From positions 1-13,302 of the forward strand of contig CAMIFC010000043.1 of the NCBI GenBank assembly GCA_946220775.1: 13,302 nucleotides of DNA. Direction: 5' to 3'. The notes under the pieces are model-generated. The model saw nothing but the letters and a program-made list of their open reading frames with translations. It ran no database searches and was not told the origin of the DNA. A program made the translations under genes and the position numbers. The DNA is from an uncultured Corynebacterium sp. (GTDB taxonomy: Bacteria > Actinomycetota > Actinomycetes > Mycobacteriales > Mycobacteriaceae). Of the stretch, positions 1 to 7,380 are shown in pieces (position 1 is the first letter of the stretch; each line of letters starts with the position of its first letter).

Positions 1-23
1 GGGGAGGGGCCGTGGCAAGGGTC

Positions 24-75
24 GGGGCAGTGCCCGGAACCAGGTAGGGGCAGTGCCCGGAACCAGGTAGGGGCA
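24..75. repeat. Tandem 23-bp repeat, two copies plus a partial third
   Basis: Two exact 23-bp units occupy 24-46 and 47-69. A third begins at 70 (GGGGCA) and then diverges. Each full unit contains the short dyad GGGCA-G-TGCCC and ends in AACCAGGTA, so every unit can fold as a small hairpin. No open reading frame of note crosses it. It may be a species-specific intergenic repeat or the tail of a larger array starting left of the window; function unknown. Confidence 0.75.
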
Positions 76-102
76 CCCCAAACAGGCCAAGCTCAAGCGA
101 AG

Positions 103-120
103 TGCCCCCAGGTGGGGGCA
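103..120. repeat. GC-rich perfect hairpin
   Basis: TGCCCCCA, two bases, then TGGGGGCA forms an 8-bp stem with a 2-nt loop. It shares the GGGGCA/TGCCCC arms of the tandem repeat just upstream. There is no T-run on either side in the right place for a canonical intrinsic terminator. It could be a U-less terminator for a gene left of the window or part of the same repeat family. Only the dyad itself is certain. Confidence 0.5.
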
Positions 121-189
121 AAACCGGGGGAGGAGGAGCGCATTTCGTGAAACCCCTCACTAAACTGGCAACAGTGTTCAATTGCATGA

Positions 190-220
190 TTGACTATCGG
201 ATAAATTCTTATCCAATACT
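190..220 (+). promoter_or_regulatory. Probable promoter with operator-like palindrome for the ABC operon
   Basis: A -35-like TTGACT lies at 190-195 and a -10-like AATACT at 215-220, with a long spacer of 19. Between them is the perfect inverted repeat GGATAA-ATTC-TTATCC (199-214). With one mismatched pair the dyad extends outward to 195-218. A dyad between -35 and -10 is a typical repressor site, and a metal- or chelate-importer operon is normally repressed when its substrate is plentiful. The sequence does not match the DtxR consensus, so the regulator is unknown. Confidence 0.45.
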
Positions 221-284
221 CAGTTATTGCAGGGCAACTGCAGTAGTCGAACCAGTCCCGGGGAAGGGATGACCGAAGATAGCC

Positions 285-1319
285 ATGAACAAACCTCGCG
301 CGAATAAACGCCTCCTCGTCAGCGCAGTTGCAGGCCTCAGCTTGCTGCTCACCGCATGTGGCGGTGGTGCCCAGAACAACTCCAACCAGGCCAAAGGCGA
401 AGACGCCTTTGAGGTTAAAAACTGTGGTGAAACCCTGCACTTCGATAAACCAGCAGAGCGCGCCGTCACCGTCGAACAGGGCGCAACCGATACTGTCCTC
501 TCCCTAGGCCAGGGGGACAAGATCGCAGGCTACGGTCACCAAAAAGGTAAGACAGAACCGAAATACCAAGATCAATTCAAGAAGTTGAAGGAAATCTCCC
601 CGGAGATTCCCACCACGGAACAGATCCGCATGGTCGACCCTGACGTGATCATTTCACCATTCAAGTCCGTGTACACCGATGATTCTTCTGGAACGCGGGC
701 AGAGTGGCACCGGCTTGGCGTCCAAACGTTCATTTCGAATATCGAATGCCGCGACGAACCAGAAAACCAAGGTCTCGATGGCTACCAACTCCTGGAAAAG
801 GACTACGAACAGCTCGGGGAAATCTTCGGCGCGCACGTCGATGCGAAGGCGATGCGGGATAAACAACTCGCGGCGATTAAAGAAGCCGGAAAGGTGAAGA
901 AGGACGTTCCGAAGGGAACCAAGGCTGCGGTGCTGTACTCGATTTACGAGGGCGCACCGTATATTGCCGGTAACGAATCTATTGCCCAGAACATGTTCGA
1001 CATCGTGGGACTGAAAAACGCCTTCGGCAAAGTCCAAGACCCTTGGCCGGAAATCTCTTGGGAAGCCTTCGCAGACGCGAACCCGGACGTCATCGTGTTG
1101 GCCGACCTGCCGGAACGAGGCTCGCCGGGCGACAAAGCATCCGAGAAGATCGACATGCTGAAGAAGGATCCAGCCACCCGTGACCTCGACGCGGTGGTGA
1201 ATAATCGCTTCATCATTGTGGAAGGCGTGGGACTGTCTGGCTCGGCTCGTTCGCTGAAGCCGCTGGATCAGATCGCGCAGGGCATCAAGGACGGCGTGAT
1301 CACGAAGGGTGATGCATGA
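285..1319 (+). CDS. ABC transporter substrate-binding lipoprotein (FecB/BtuF type)
   Basis: This is a 344-residue exported lipoprotein that should capture a metal chelate (siderophore-iron, haem, cobalamin or similar) outside the membrane and hand it to the permease encoded next. The N-terminus has a basic segment (KPRANKR), a hydrophobic stretch and the lipobox LTAC with Cys25 as the lipidated residue, which fixes the start at ATG 285 despite a weak ribosome-binding site. The body has the layout of the periplasmic_BP_2 fold: an early segment ERAVTVEQGATDTVLSLG, a conserved MVDPDVIISPF near residues 110-120, and ANPDVIVLADLP near 265-276. It overlaps the permease gene by ATGA. Which substrate it binds cannot be read from sequence. 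The F420-0 importer cassette of actinobacteria has the same gene order and is an alternative to a siderophore system. Confidence 0.88.
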   Translation: MNKPRANKRLLVSAVAGLSLLLTACGGGAQNNSNQAKGEDAFEVKNCGETLHFDKPAERAVTVEQGATDTVLSLGQGDKIAGYGHQKGKTEPKYQDQFKKLKEISPEIPTTEQIRMVDPDVIISPFKSVYTDDSSGTRAEWHRLGVQTFISNIECRDEPENQGLDGYQLLEKDYEQLGEIFGAHVDAKAMRDKQLAAIKEAGKVKKDVPKGTKAAVLYSIYEGAPYIAGNESIAQNMFDIVGLKNAFGKVQDPWPEISWEAFADANPDVIVLADLPERGSPGDKASEKIDMLKKDPATRDLDAVVNNRFIIVEGVGLSGSARSLKPLDQIAQGIKDGVITKGDA

Positions 1320-2347
1320 CCTCCACCCGCCGAATAAGCCCCGTGCTGGTCTGGGTTCTTGGCATCATCGTGCTCCTCGCCGTGGGTGCGATCAGTACTT
1401 TTATGGGCGCGGCGCAATTAAGCTGGGCGGATTTCGTCGGCTCAATTACCAATAAGCTGGGTATTCAACTGGATGGCTATCCGGCGCCGTCGAAGCTGCG
1501 TCAGTCGATCCTGTTTGAACTGCGGTTGCCGCGCATTGTCATGGCGATAGCGGTGGGCGCGGGGTTGTCGATTTGTGGTGCCGCGCTGCAGGCGATTACT
1601 CGCAATGATCTCGCAGAACCCTATCTGTTGGGAGTTTCCTACGGTGCGTCTACTGGCGCGGTGATCATGCTGCTGCTGGTGCCCGCGAGCTTCGCGCTGG
1701 GGCTGACCGGTGGGGCCGCACTGGGCGCGTTGGCGACCTTTGGAGTGCTGATGACGTTGCTGCGCGGGTCGGGGTTTGTTTCCACTCGCGTGGTGCTCAC
1801 AGGTGTGCTGGTTGGCCAGTTCTTCTCGGCGATTACGTCCTTGATCTTGGTTGCGAAAGGTGATGCGGAGTCTGTTCGCGGAATCACGTTTTGGTTGCTC
1901 GGGGCGATGGGCGCCACCCGGTCGAATACGTTGGTGATTGTCGTGGCTGCTGTTTTGGTGCTCGGCGTGGTCATTTGGGCACTGTCCCGCTATTTGGACG
2001 CCATGAGTTTCGGTGATGAAACCGCACAGTCGATGGGTGTGCCCGTTATCGGAGTTCGTGCCACTGTGCTGGTGTGTGTGGCGTTGATGACCGCCGCGAC
2101 TGTGTCTGCTGTGGGCGCGATCGGCTTTGTGGGGCTCATCGTTCCGCACGCGGTGCGGATGATGGTTGGCCCTGGCCATGCCCAGTTGATTCCACTATCG
2201 GCGCTGGTCGGAGCTATTTTGATGGTGGTGACGGACGCGTTATCCCGGACTGTGTTTCAACCGCAAGAAGTTCCGGTGGGGGTATTCACTGCACTGATTG
2301 GCGTCCCGCTGTTCTTCTTTATTATGAGGAGGGCACAGCGACTATGA
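1316..2347 (+). CDS. Metal-chelate ABC transporter permease (FecCD family)
   Basis: This is a 343-residue integral membrane protein that would form the homodimeric channel of a type II ABC importer. It is hydrophobic throughout, as expected for about ten transmembrane helices, and family-typical in length. Visible FecCD hallmarks are FELRLPRIVMAIAVGAGLSI with the following GAALQAITRNDLAEPYLLG block (roughly residues 63-110) and the late block GAIGFVGLIVPHAVRMM, followed by a segment ending in TDALSR. The latter lies near the cytoplasmic coupling loop that contacts the ATPase. Its ATG overlaps the stop of the binding-protein gene (ATGA), and its TGA overlaps the ATPase start (ATGA), so the three genes are translationally coupled. 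Substrate unknown. Confidence 0.92.
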   Translation: MTSTRRISPVLVWVLGIIVLLAVGAISTFMGAAQLSWADFVGSITNKLGIQLDGYPAPSKLRQSILFELRLPRIVMAIAVGAGLSICGAALQAITRNDLAEPYLLGVSYGASTGAVIMLLLVPASFALGLTGGAALGALATFGVLMTLLRGSGFVSTRVVLTGVLVGQFFSAITSLILVAKGDAESVRGITFWLLGAMGATRSNTLVIVVAAVLVLGVVIWALSRYLDAMSFGDETAQSMGVPVIGVRATVLVCVALMTAATVSAVGAIGFVGLIVPHAVRMMVGPGHAQLIPLSALVGAILMVVTDALSRTVFQPQEVPVGVFTALIGVPLFFFIMRRAQRL

Positions 2348-3188
2348 CGACCACAATGACCACCACGGGCGGCGATTTTGTGCAGTTGCGCGATGTTTCC
2401 GTGGGGTACGGGAACGCAGGATTGTTTCGGACGTCAGCCTGGGTCTCACTAAAGGCAGCATTACTGCACTGGTGGGGCCAAATGGGACGGGAAAGTCCAC
2501 GTTGCTGAAAGCCATGGCGGACGTGCATGGATTTGATGGGACGATCACCGTCGGCGGCAAAGCGTTGCGGGATTATTCGCGCCGGGAACGGGTGCGCCGA
2601 TTGGCTCTGGTGGCGCAGCACGGCAATGCGCAAACGGAAATGCGTGTGCGCAATGTTGTTGAGCTGGCGCGGTTGTCTGCTCGTGGGCCGTTTGCTCGGT
2701 TGACGGACGAGGATCGGCGAATTATTGATGAGTCGATGGATCACTCGGATGTGCATCATTTGGCGGATCGTCCGTGGAATGGGCTTTCTGGTGGCGAGCA
2801 GCAGCGGGTGCAATTGGCGCGCGCGACGGCACAGACAGCGGATGTTTTGCTGCTGGATGAGCCGACGAATCACCTGGATATTCACCACCAATTTCGCCTG
2901 ATGGAGCACATGAATCACCTGGCCAGAAAGCATAATGTGCTGGTGATTACGGCGCTGCATGATCTTGGGTTGGCGGCGCGCTATTGCGATCAGGTGATTG
3001 TGTTGGATAGCGGCAGGGTGGATACGTTTGGCCCGCCGATGGAGGTGTTTACTCGTGATCGGATGGCGCGGGTATTCGGCATTGATGCGGAAATGACGAC
3101 GGAGAAGGGCTTCCCGGAGCTGGTGGTGGCCAATGCGGTGCACAATTGGGCGCATGCGCACGCGCCGCGGCCAGATTATTCGCATTAG
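2344..3188 (+). pseudogene. Metal-chelate ABC transporter ATPase (FecE/BtuD type), frameshifted
   Basis: The start ATG 2344 overlaps the permease stop and reads MTTTMTTTGGDFVQLRDVSV, then GYGN, before entering the wrong frame and stopping at a TGA about 160 bases in. The expected sequence resumes one frame over at about 2418 (RIVSDVSLGLTKGSITALV) and continues intact. It contains Walker A GPNGTGKST (2475-2501, Lys codon 2493), signature LSGGEQQ (2784-2804), Walker B VLLLDE (2844-2861) and the H-loop His (2958). One base appears to be missing near 2417/2418. With it restored the protein is about 281 residues, normal for the family. As written, translation stops before the nucleotide-binding site. 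A restart at GTG 2472 would lack the A-loop. The cause may be real inactivation or a sequencing error; downstream motifs show no further decay, so any loss is recent. Confidence 0.85.
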
Positions 3189-3207
3189 GGCTGGAGTAGT
3201 GGCCTCC

Positions 3208-3231
3208 CGATCTGATAGATCGAATGTTCGA
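3208..3231. promoter_or_regulatory. Two overlapping dyads, operator-like, one resembling a LexA box
   Basis: CGATCT-GAT-AGATCG (3208-3222) is a perfect 6-3-6 inverted repeat. It overlaps TCGAA-TG-TTCGA (3220-3231), a perfect 5-2-5 inverted repeat. The 16-mer TAGATCGAATGTTCGA (3216-3231) carries the right half TGTTCGA of the corynebacterial LexA (SOS) consensus exactly, but its left half is degenerate. It lies about 70 bp upstream of an exonuclease gene, where SOS control would make sense. No T-run follows, so it is unlikely to be a terminator for the ABC operon. Confidence 0.4.
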
Positions 3232-3297
3232 GAAAGCTCCGAGCGTGTCCGGTCCGGGTCCTAGAGTGAACGCAAGTTCGTTTCGTTAGGAGCCGCC

Positions 3298-4515
3298 ATG
3301 AACAACCCCGGCATTTTCGCCCGCCTTTTGCGCGCCCTCGGTGTGCAGCCACATTCTTCGTCGCCGGCGGAATCGTCACCGTCGCCGGTCGTGTCTCAAG
3401 AATTGTCGCCGGTTGCACCCCAAGAATTTAGGACGCCACCCGCCTGGACCATGCCCGTCTTCCACGGGCGTGCCATTAGCGAATGGTTGCCTGAGATTGC
3501 CCGGTTGAAGCGCGAGAATCAGCTGGACGAGGCGTTGCAGCTGGCACGGGGATGCATGTATGCGATGGCGGGGACTGCACGGAATGATCCGAAAAGCGTG
3601 ATGGATTTTTATGTCATTGAAGTGGTGAAGATCCAAGGTAAACAGAAGGATTACCGGGGAATTGTGGACACGATTGGGAGTTGGTTGGCCACCGGCCTGC
3701 CGGAGCGTCGGGAGGATGAACGGGTGGATCTGCTGAAGCGCCTGGCGAAGGCGAAAGAGCAGGTGGCCCGCGCTGAAGGGGAGGATTCCTCGGATTACCA
3801 CCGTCAGTGGCGAGAGTTGCTGGAGTACGAGAAAGCGAACAAGCAGCGCTGGGCGAGCCAGGATTTGGGGCGTCGCTCGGGCAGTTCGGAATACCCTGGC
3901 TCGCAAACGGGGCAGCGGCGCGGCGGTGGTGCTGGTAATCGTGGTGCTGGGCGTGCTCGTGGGGCTGTACAGCCAGCGAAGTGGATTCCGAGCCAGGACA
4001 AGCTTTTGCTGGATACCTTTGTAGCGGTTGACTTTGAGACGGCTAACCGCTTGGGCGGAGTGTCTGCTTGTCAGATCGCGCTGGTCAAGTTGCATAAAGG
4101 GCAGATTGTGGATCGGATGGAAACGCTGATCAAGCCGCCAGCTGGTTTTGACCGGTTTGATTTCACCTATTTGCATGGCATTGGGTCGACGGACGTGAAG
4201 GCGTCTCCTACCTGGGATCACATCGCGGCACAGGTGGACGCTTTTGTGGGTGGTGTGCCGGTGTATGCGCATAATGCGGCTTTTGACGCGAAGGTGTGGA
4301 AGGAGCTCGACGAACACTTCGGCACTGCCACGTTGCCCGCGGATTTCTATTGCAGTTACCGCACTGCGCGGCGAATCACCCCGGGCTTCGAGAATTACAA
4401 GTTGCCCACGGTGGTCGGCCACTTGGTGCCTGGGTTTGAGCTCGACCACCACGAGGCCGGTTCGGACGCCGAGGCGTGCGGCCTGATTGTTGCTGAACTG
4501 CAGCGGCGGGTTTAG
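3298..4515 (+). CDS. DEDDh 3'-5' exonuclease-domain protein with N-terminal helical region
   Basis: A 405-residue cytoplasmic protein. The C-terminal third is a DnaQ-like RNase T/exonuclease domain with all three motifs: Exo I VDFETAN (Asp245, Glu247), Exo II VYAHNAAFD (His325, Asp330) and Exo III HHEAGSDAEA (His385, Asp390). This supports a two-metal-ion 3'-5' nuclease acting on single-stranded or frayed DNA or RNA. Residues 1-50 are Ser/Pro-rich. Residues about 55-195 are helical and charged, resembling helical-repeat segments in related corynebacterial proteins. Residues about 195-225 form a Gly/Arg-rich linker. ATG 3298 has AGGAG (3287-3291) at good spacing. It sits between the ABC operon and hsdM, ending 30 bp before hsdM, so read-through into the restriction locus is possible. 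A general repair role is as likely as a defence role. Confidence 0.85.
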   Translation: MNNPGIFARLLRALGVQPHSSSPAESSPSPVVSQELSPVAPQEFRTPPAWTMPVFHGRAISEWLPEIARLKRENQLDEALQLARGCMYAMAGTARNDPKSVMDFYVIEVVKIQGKQKDYRGIVDTIGSWLATGLPERREDERVDLLKRLAKAKEQVARAEGEDSSDYHRQWRELLEYEKANKQRWASQDLGRRSGSSEYPGSQTGQRRGGGAGNRGAGRARGAVQPAKWIPSQDKLLLDTFVAVDFETANRLGGVSACQIALVKLHKGQIVDRMETLIKPPAGFDRFDFTYLHGIGSTDVKASPTWDHIAAQVDAFVGGVPVYAHNAAFDAKVWKELDEHFGTATLPADFYCSYRTARRITPGFENYKLPTVVGHLVPGFELDHHEAGSDAEACGLIVAELQRRV

Positions 4516-4532
4516 CTGTCCGCCCCGTCGCT

Positions 4533-4546
4533 TAGGATGTGAGACA
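4533..4546 (+). promoter_or_regulatory. Possible -10 box or ribosome-binding site of hsdM
   Basis: TAGGAT (4533-4538) lies seven bases before ATG 4546. It fits either a -10 element for a leaderless transcript, which is common in corynebacteria, or a weak Shine-Dalgarno (AGGAT). The sequence alone cannot separate the two. Confidence 0.3.
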
Positions 4547-6103
4547 TGATTACAGGAAGTCTGAAGGCACAAGTTGATAAAATCTGGGATTCATTTTGGT
4601 CGGGTGGCATTTCTAACCCGATTACGGTGATCGAGCAGTTTATGTACCTGCTGTTCATGCGCCAGTTGGATGATCGGCAGATCGCGGCGGAGAAGATCGC
4701 CACGGCCTTCGGCTCTGATCCGGATCCTTCCCAGGTGTTTTACCCGCCGTCGCATCAGGATCTGCGGTGGCGTCAGCTGGTCGCGATTGAGGATCCACAG
4801 GTTCGGTTCGATAAGTTCACGCACGAAGGTTTCCCATATGTGAAGCAATTGGGGCAGAAGGATGGCTCTGGTTTCGCGGAGCATATGCGCGATGCGGCCC
4901 TGCAGATCCCGAACGCATCTACCCTGGGTGTGGTGACCAGCCTGATTAGCAAGTTGGACTTCACGAATAAGGACATGTCCGGTGACCTGTACGAATACAT
5001 GCTCTCCAAGTTGTCCACGTCTGGCACGAATGGTCAGTTCCGTACTCCCAGCCACATCATTGATCTGATTGTGGCGTTGGCGGATCCGAAGCTCGGCCAG
5101 CGGATTATAGACCCCGCTTGCGGTACGGCCGGTTTCTTGGCTTCGGCGGCGGAGTACACGAAGCCTGATTCCTCAGCTACCCCGGTACAGTTTGAGTCCT
5201 ATCAGAAGGACATGTTCTATGGCTTTGACTTTGACTCGACGATGGTTCGCATCGCCGCGATGAACATGGTGATGCATGGGTTTAACCAGCCGAATATTGA
5301 GTATCAGGATTCTTTGCAGGAGCTCGACCCGTCGGAGCAGGGGGCCTATGACGTCGTGTTGGCCAACCCCACCGTTCGCGGGCAGCGTGAATGCGGACAT
5401 CCTGGATCCGGCGTTGGCGAAGATCAAGTCGCGCAAGACGGAACTGCTGTTCCTGGAGCGATTCCTCACCTTGTTGAATCTCGGTGGTCGGGCAGCGGTT
5501 GTTGTCCCGGAGGGTGTCTTGTTTGGTTCCACGCGTGCGCATAAGGCGTTGCGTAAGGAGCTGGTGGAGAACCAGAAGATCGACGGTATCATCCAGCTTC
5601 CATCGGGTGCGTTCAAACCGTATACGGGTGTGTCGACCGCGATTGTTTGCTTCACCCGTACCGACGATTTTTCGAATGACGCCATTTGGTTCTACGACAT
5701 CCAGGCCGATGGTCGATCGTTGGATGATAAGCGGACTTCGCTGTTAGAGGAACGGCTGTTAGGCCCGTGGCCGAAGGAGGAACCGGTGGATCCGGATGAT
5801 CCGACGGAGACCCCGGTGCCAGCGGAACTGACATCGGAGCAGCTGGCGAAGAATAACTTGCCGGATGTGGTGGCCCGTTTCTTTAACCAGGAGGGGGAGA
5901 AGTCCCGGGAGCGTACGGAGCAGTCGTTCTTGGTTCCGGTGGAGGAAATCCGCGAGGCGGATTATGACCTGTCGATGAACCGCTATAAGGAGATCGTCTT
6001 CGAGCAGGAGGAGACCCGCGACCCGAAGGAAATCATTGCGGAGATCGAGGCGCTGGACACCCAAATCGCGGGTGCCCTGGCTGAGCTAAAGGGGATGCTG
6101 TGA
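4546..6103 (+). pseudogene. hsdM: Type I restriction-modification methyltransferase subunit HsdM, frameshifted
   Basis: The intact protein would be an N6-adenine DNA methyltransferase, the catalytic modification subunit of the M2S complex. It has an HsdM_N helical bundle (about residues 5-130, with ITVIEQFMYLLFMRQLDD), then the SAM-binding motif I DPACGTAGFL starting at Asp189, then VVLANP at the catalytic motif IV. There the frame is lost: ANPTVRG is read instead of ANPPFAG, because the C run 5367-5370 is one base too long. Dropping one C restores Asn274-Pro-Pro-Phe, and the frame runs to TGA 6101-6103 with the family C-terminal signature DYDLSMNRY, giving 518 residues, close to EcoKI HsdM. 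As written the chain ends at 5544 without a working active site. The ATG 5276 of the downstream fragment lies inside conserved sequence and is not a real start. The hsdS start overlaps its stop. Confidence 0.9.
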
Positions 6104-6179
6104 TGGTGTGGCCAAAGGTAAGACTCGATCAAGTCGCACGCGTAGTTTCCGGTGGAACCCCAAAGACCTCAGTCCCCGA

Positions 6180-6194
6180 GTATTGGGATGGAGA
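6180..6194 (+). repeat. 15-bp direct repeat in hsdS, copy 1
   Basis: GTATTGGGATGGAGA encodes the YWDG motif near the start of recognition domain 1. An identical 15-mer lies at 6751-6765 at the matching place in domain 2. The shared protein motif explains part of the identity. Exact repeats of this kind within hsdS can support recombination between the two domains. Confidence 0.7.
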
Positions 6195-6720
6195 TGTTGA
6201 GTGGTTCACTCCGAAAGACTTGGCATCGTATGATCAGATCACTATTGGGAGCAGTTCCCGGAAAATTAGCCAACGTGGTTTGGCTGAAAGCTCGGCAGTG
6301 CTATTGCCCGCCGGGGCTGTCATTATGAGCTCGCGGGCTCCCATTGGATATAGTGCCGTGCTAGAGGGATCAGCGGCGACAAACCAGGGATTCAAAAATA
6401 TTATTCCAGGCGAGAGGCTTCATGCGAAATACTTGGCTTGGTGGATTAGAGCACATGCTTCAGCATTGCAAGAGATGGGAACGGGGGCAACTTTCAAAGA
6501 GTTATCAGCAACGCGAGTCAAAGAAATAGAAATTTCACTCCCACCTCTCGAAGAGCAGCGGCGGATTGCTCGGGTCCTCGACAATGCTGCTAGATCGATA
6601 CGTATTTCAGAGTTGGTCGAGTCGTTTCTTGATGACTATGTTCGTTCTCATTTTTCCCATTTGATTTCAAACGAAGAAGTTGAATGGTGTTCTCTCGGGG
6701 AGCTTTGTGACATTCGGAGT

Positions 6721-6726
6721 GGGGGG
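6721..6726 (+). repeat. G6 homopolymer carrying the hsdS frame lesion
   Basis: Six consecutive Gs follow AGT (Ser206). With five, the frame joins the second recognition domain; with six, it ends 52 bases later. The tract is short for a classical phase-variable repeat, but it is the sole cause of the interruption. Confidence 0.7.
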
Positions 6727-6750
6727 AACGCCTTCACGGAAGGATCAGTC

Positions 6751-6765
6751 GTATTGGGATGGAGA
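6751..6765 (+). repeat. 15-bp direct repeat in hsdS, copy 2
   Basis: Identical to 6180-6194, lying 571 bp downstream, just after the G6 lesion at the start of recognition domain 2. Confidence 0.7.
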
Positions 6766-7302
6766 AATCTCCTGGTTTAGTCCCAAAGATTTTAAACGGC
6801 GAAACCTCCATGATTCCCTTGAAAAAGTGACCCCTAAAGCTATTCAGGAGTCCGGACTGAAGGTTATAGATGGCGAATTTGTAGCGATCGTAGTTCGTGG
6901 AATGATTCTTGCACACTCGACACCGGTTTCAGTTATTAGAGGCCCAGCGACAATTAATCAAGATGTTAAAGTGCTTGAATTAAGAAGAGTTAATATTTCT
7001 GCAGGCTATTTGCAGCTTGCTCTAGAGCATCAACACTCAGTTCTCATGTCCAAGGTGGCTACGTCTGCACATGGGACTAAACGTCTGCCGACTCAAGACC
7101 TTGAAAACATTGAAGTCCCTCTCCTTTCTGAGTTCTACATGCATCAGATTGATGTGACTCTGGACTGCCTTCGAAGAACCGAAAGCCTCGTAAAGCAACG
7201 AACCGAACGCTTAAAACAGCTCTACAAATCACTCTCCCAGCGCGCTTTCGCCGGCGAACTCTGAGCCGGCGAAGTGTTGGGGGAGTCAGGAGTGGGGCGG
7301 GG

Positions 7303-7319
7303 TGGCGTCCTAAAAAGGG
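7303..7319 (+). repeat. Recurring intergenic motif, copy 1
   Basis: TGGCGTCCTAAAAAGGG, preceded by a G-rich segment, lies in the 116-bp gap between hsdS and hsdR. Related copies are at 11014-11032 and 12355-12375, both also intergenic. Function unknown. Confidence 0.5.
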
Positions 7320-7351
7320 AGGAAGAAGGACCGCATGTCCGAGTGGGTCGC

Positions 7352-7377
7352 TAACATGACCCGTAACAAACAGGAGG
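7352..7377 (+). promoter_or_regulatory. Possible -10 and strong ribosome-binding site of hsdR
   Basis: TAACAT (7352-7357) could be a -10 element, though no good -35 is visible. AGGAGG (7372-7377) is a near-perfect Shine-Dalgarno placed close to ATG 7381. hsdR is separated from hsdS by 116 bp, so it may have its own promoter. The ribosome-binding site is clear; the promoter is tentative. Confidence 0.45.
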
Positions 7378-7380
7378 AAA

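Larger units (their letters stand above)
6103..7264 (+). pseudogene. hsdS: Type I restriction-modification specificity subunit HsdS, frameshifted
   Basis: HsdS chooses the bipartite DNA target and bridges two HsdM. ATG 6103 overlaps the hsdM stop (TGATG) and has AAAGGGGA upstream; GTG 6100 is an alternative. Target-recognition domain 1 spans roughly residues 3-145 and starts with SGGTP (Ser16-Pro20) and YWDG. The central conserved block PLEEQRRIARVLD begins at Pro147 and is followed by a spacer helix. Domain 2 should start with DIRSGGTPSRKDQSYWDG, but six Gs (6721-6726) instead of five shift the frame, and translation ends at TAG 6778-6780. Removing one G restores domain 2 and the C-terminal helix (LKQLYKSLSQRAFAGEL), giving 386 residues. 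The truncated product (about 225 residues) keeps one recognition domain plus the central helix, so a half-size HsdS is conceivable. Domain 2 is markedly AT-rich. Confidence 0.88.

Noticed and set aside
1..120. CRISPR array
   Set aside because: The 23-bp units are directly adjacent with no spacers and there are only two full copies.
221..284. Cobalamin riboswitch upstream of the importer
   Set aside because: GGGAAGGG and GATGACCGAAGA recall riboswitch pieces, but the conserved GCCACTG box and the roughly 200-nt architecture are absent.
269..307. Leader peptide of 12 codons overlapping the binding-protein start
   Set aside because: The GGAAGGG directly abuts its ATG with no spacing, there is no residue pattern typical of attenuation, and it is probably coincidental.
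1442..2179. A 245-residue minus-strand open frame opposite the permease gene
   Set aside because: Its sequence is His/Arg/Gln/Asn-rich and hydrophilic, the typical antisense shadow of a hydrophobic GC-rich gene, and the plus strand has clear FecCD motifs.
3376..4572. A 398-residue minus-strand open frame opposite the exonuclease gene
   Set aside because: The plus-strand frame has all three DEDDh motifs, a ribosome-binding site and coherent domains; the antisense translation has no recognisable motifs.
5276..6103. Separate gene starting at ATG 5276 downstream of truncated hsdM
   Set aside because: The sequence from 5276 to 5367 is already covered in the correct hsdM frame; the matching downstream sequence begins only at the NPPF motif, so this is the second half of one frameshifted gene.
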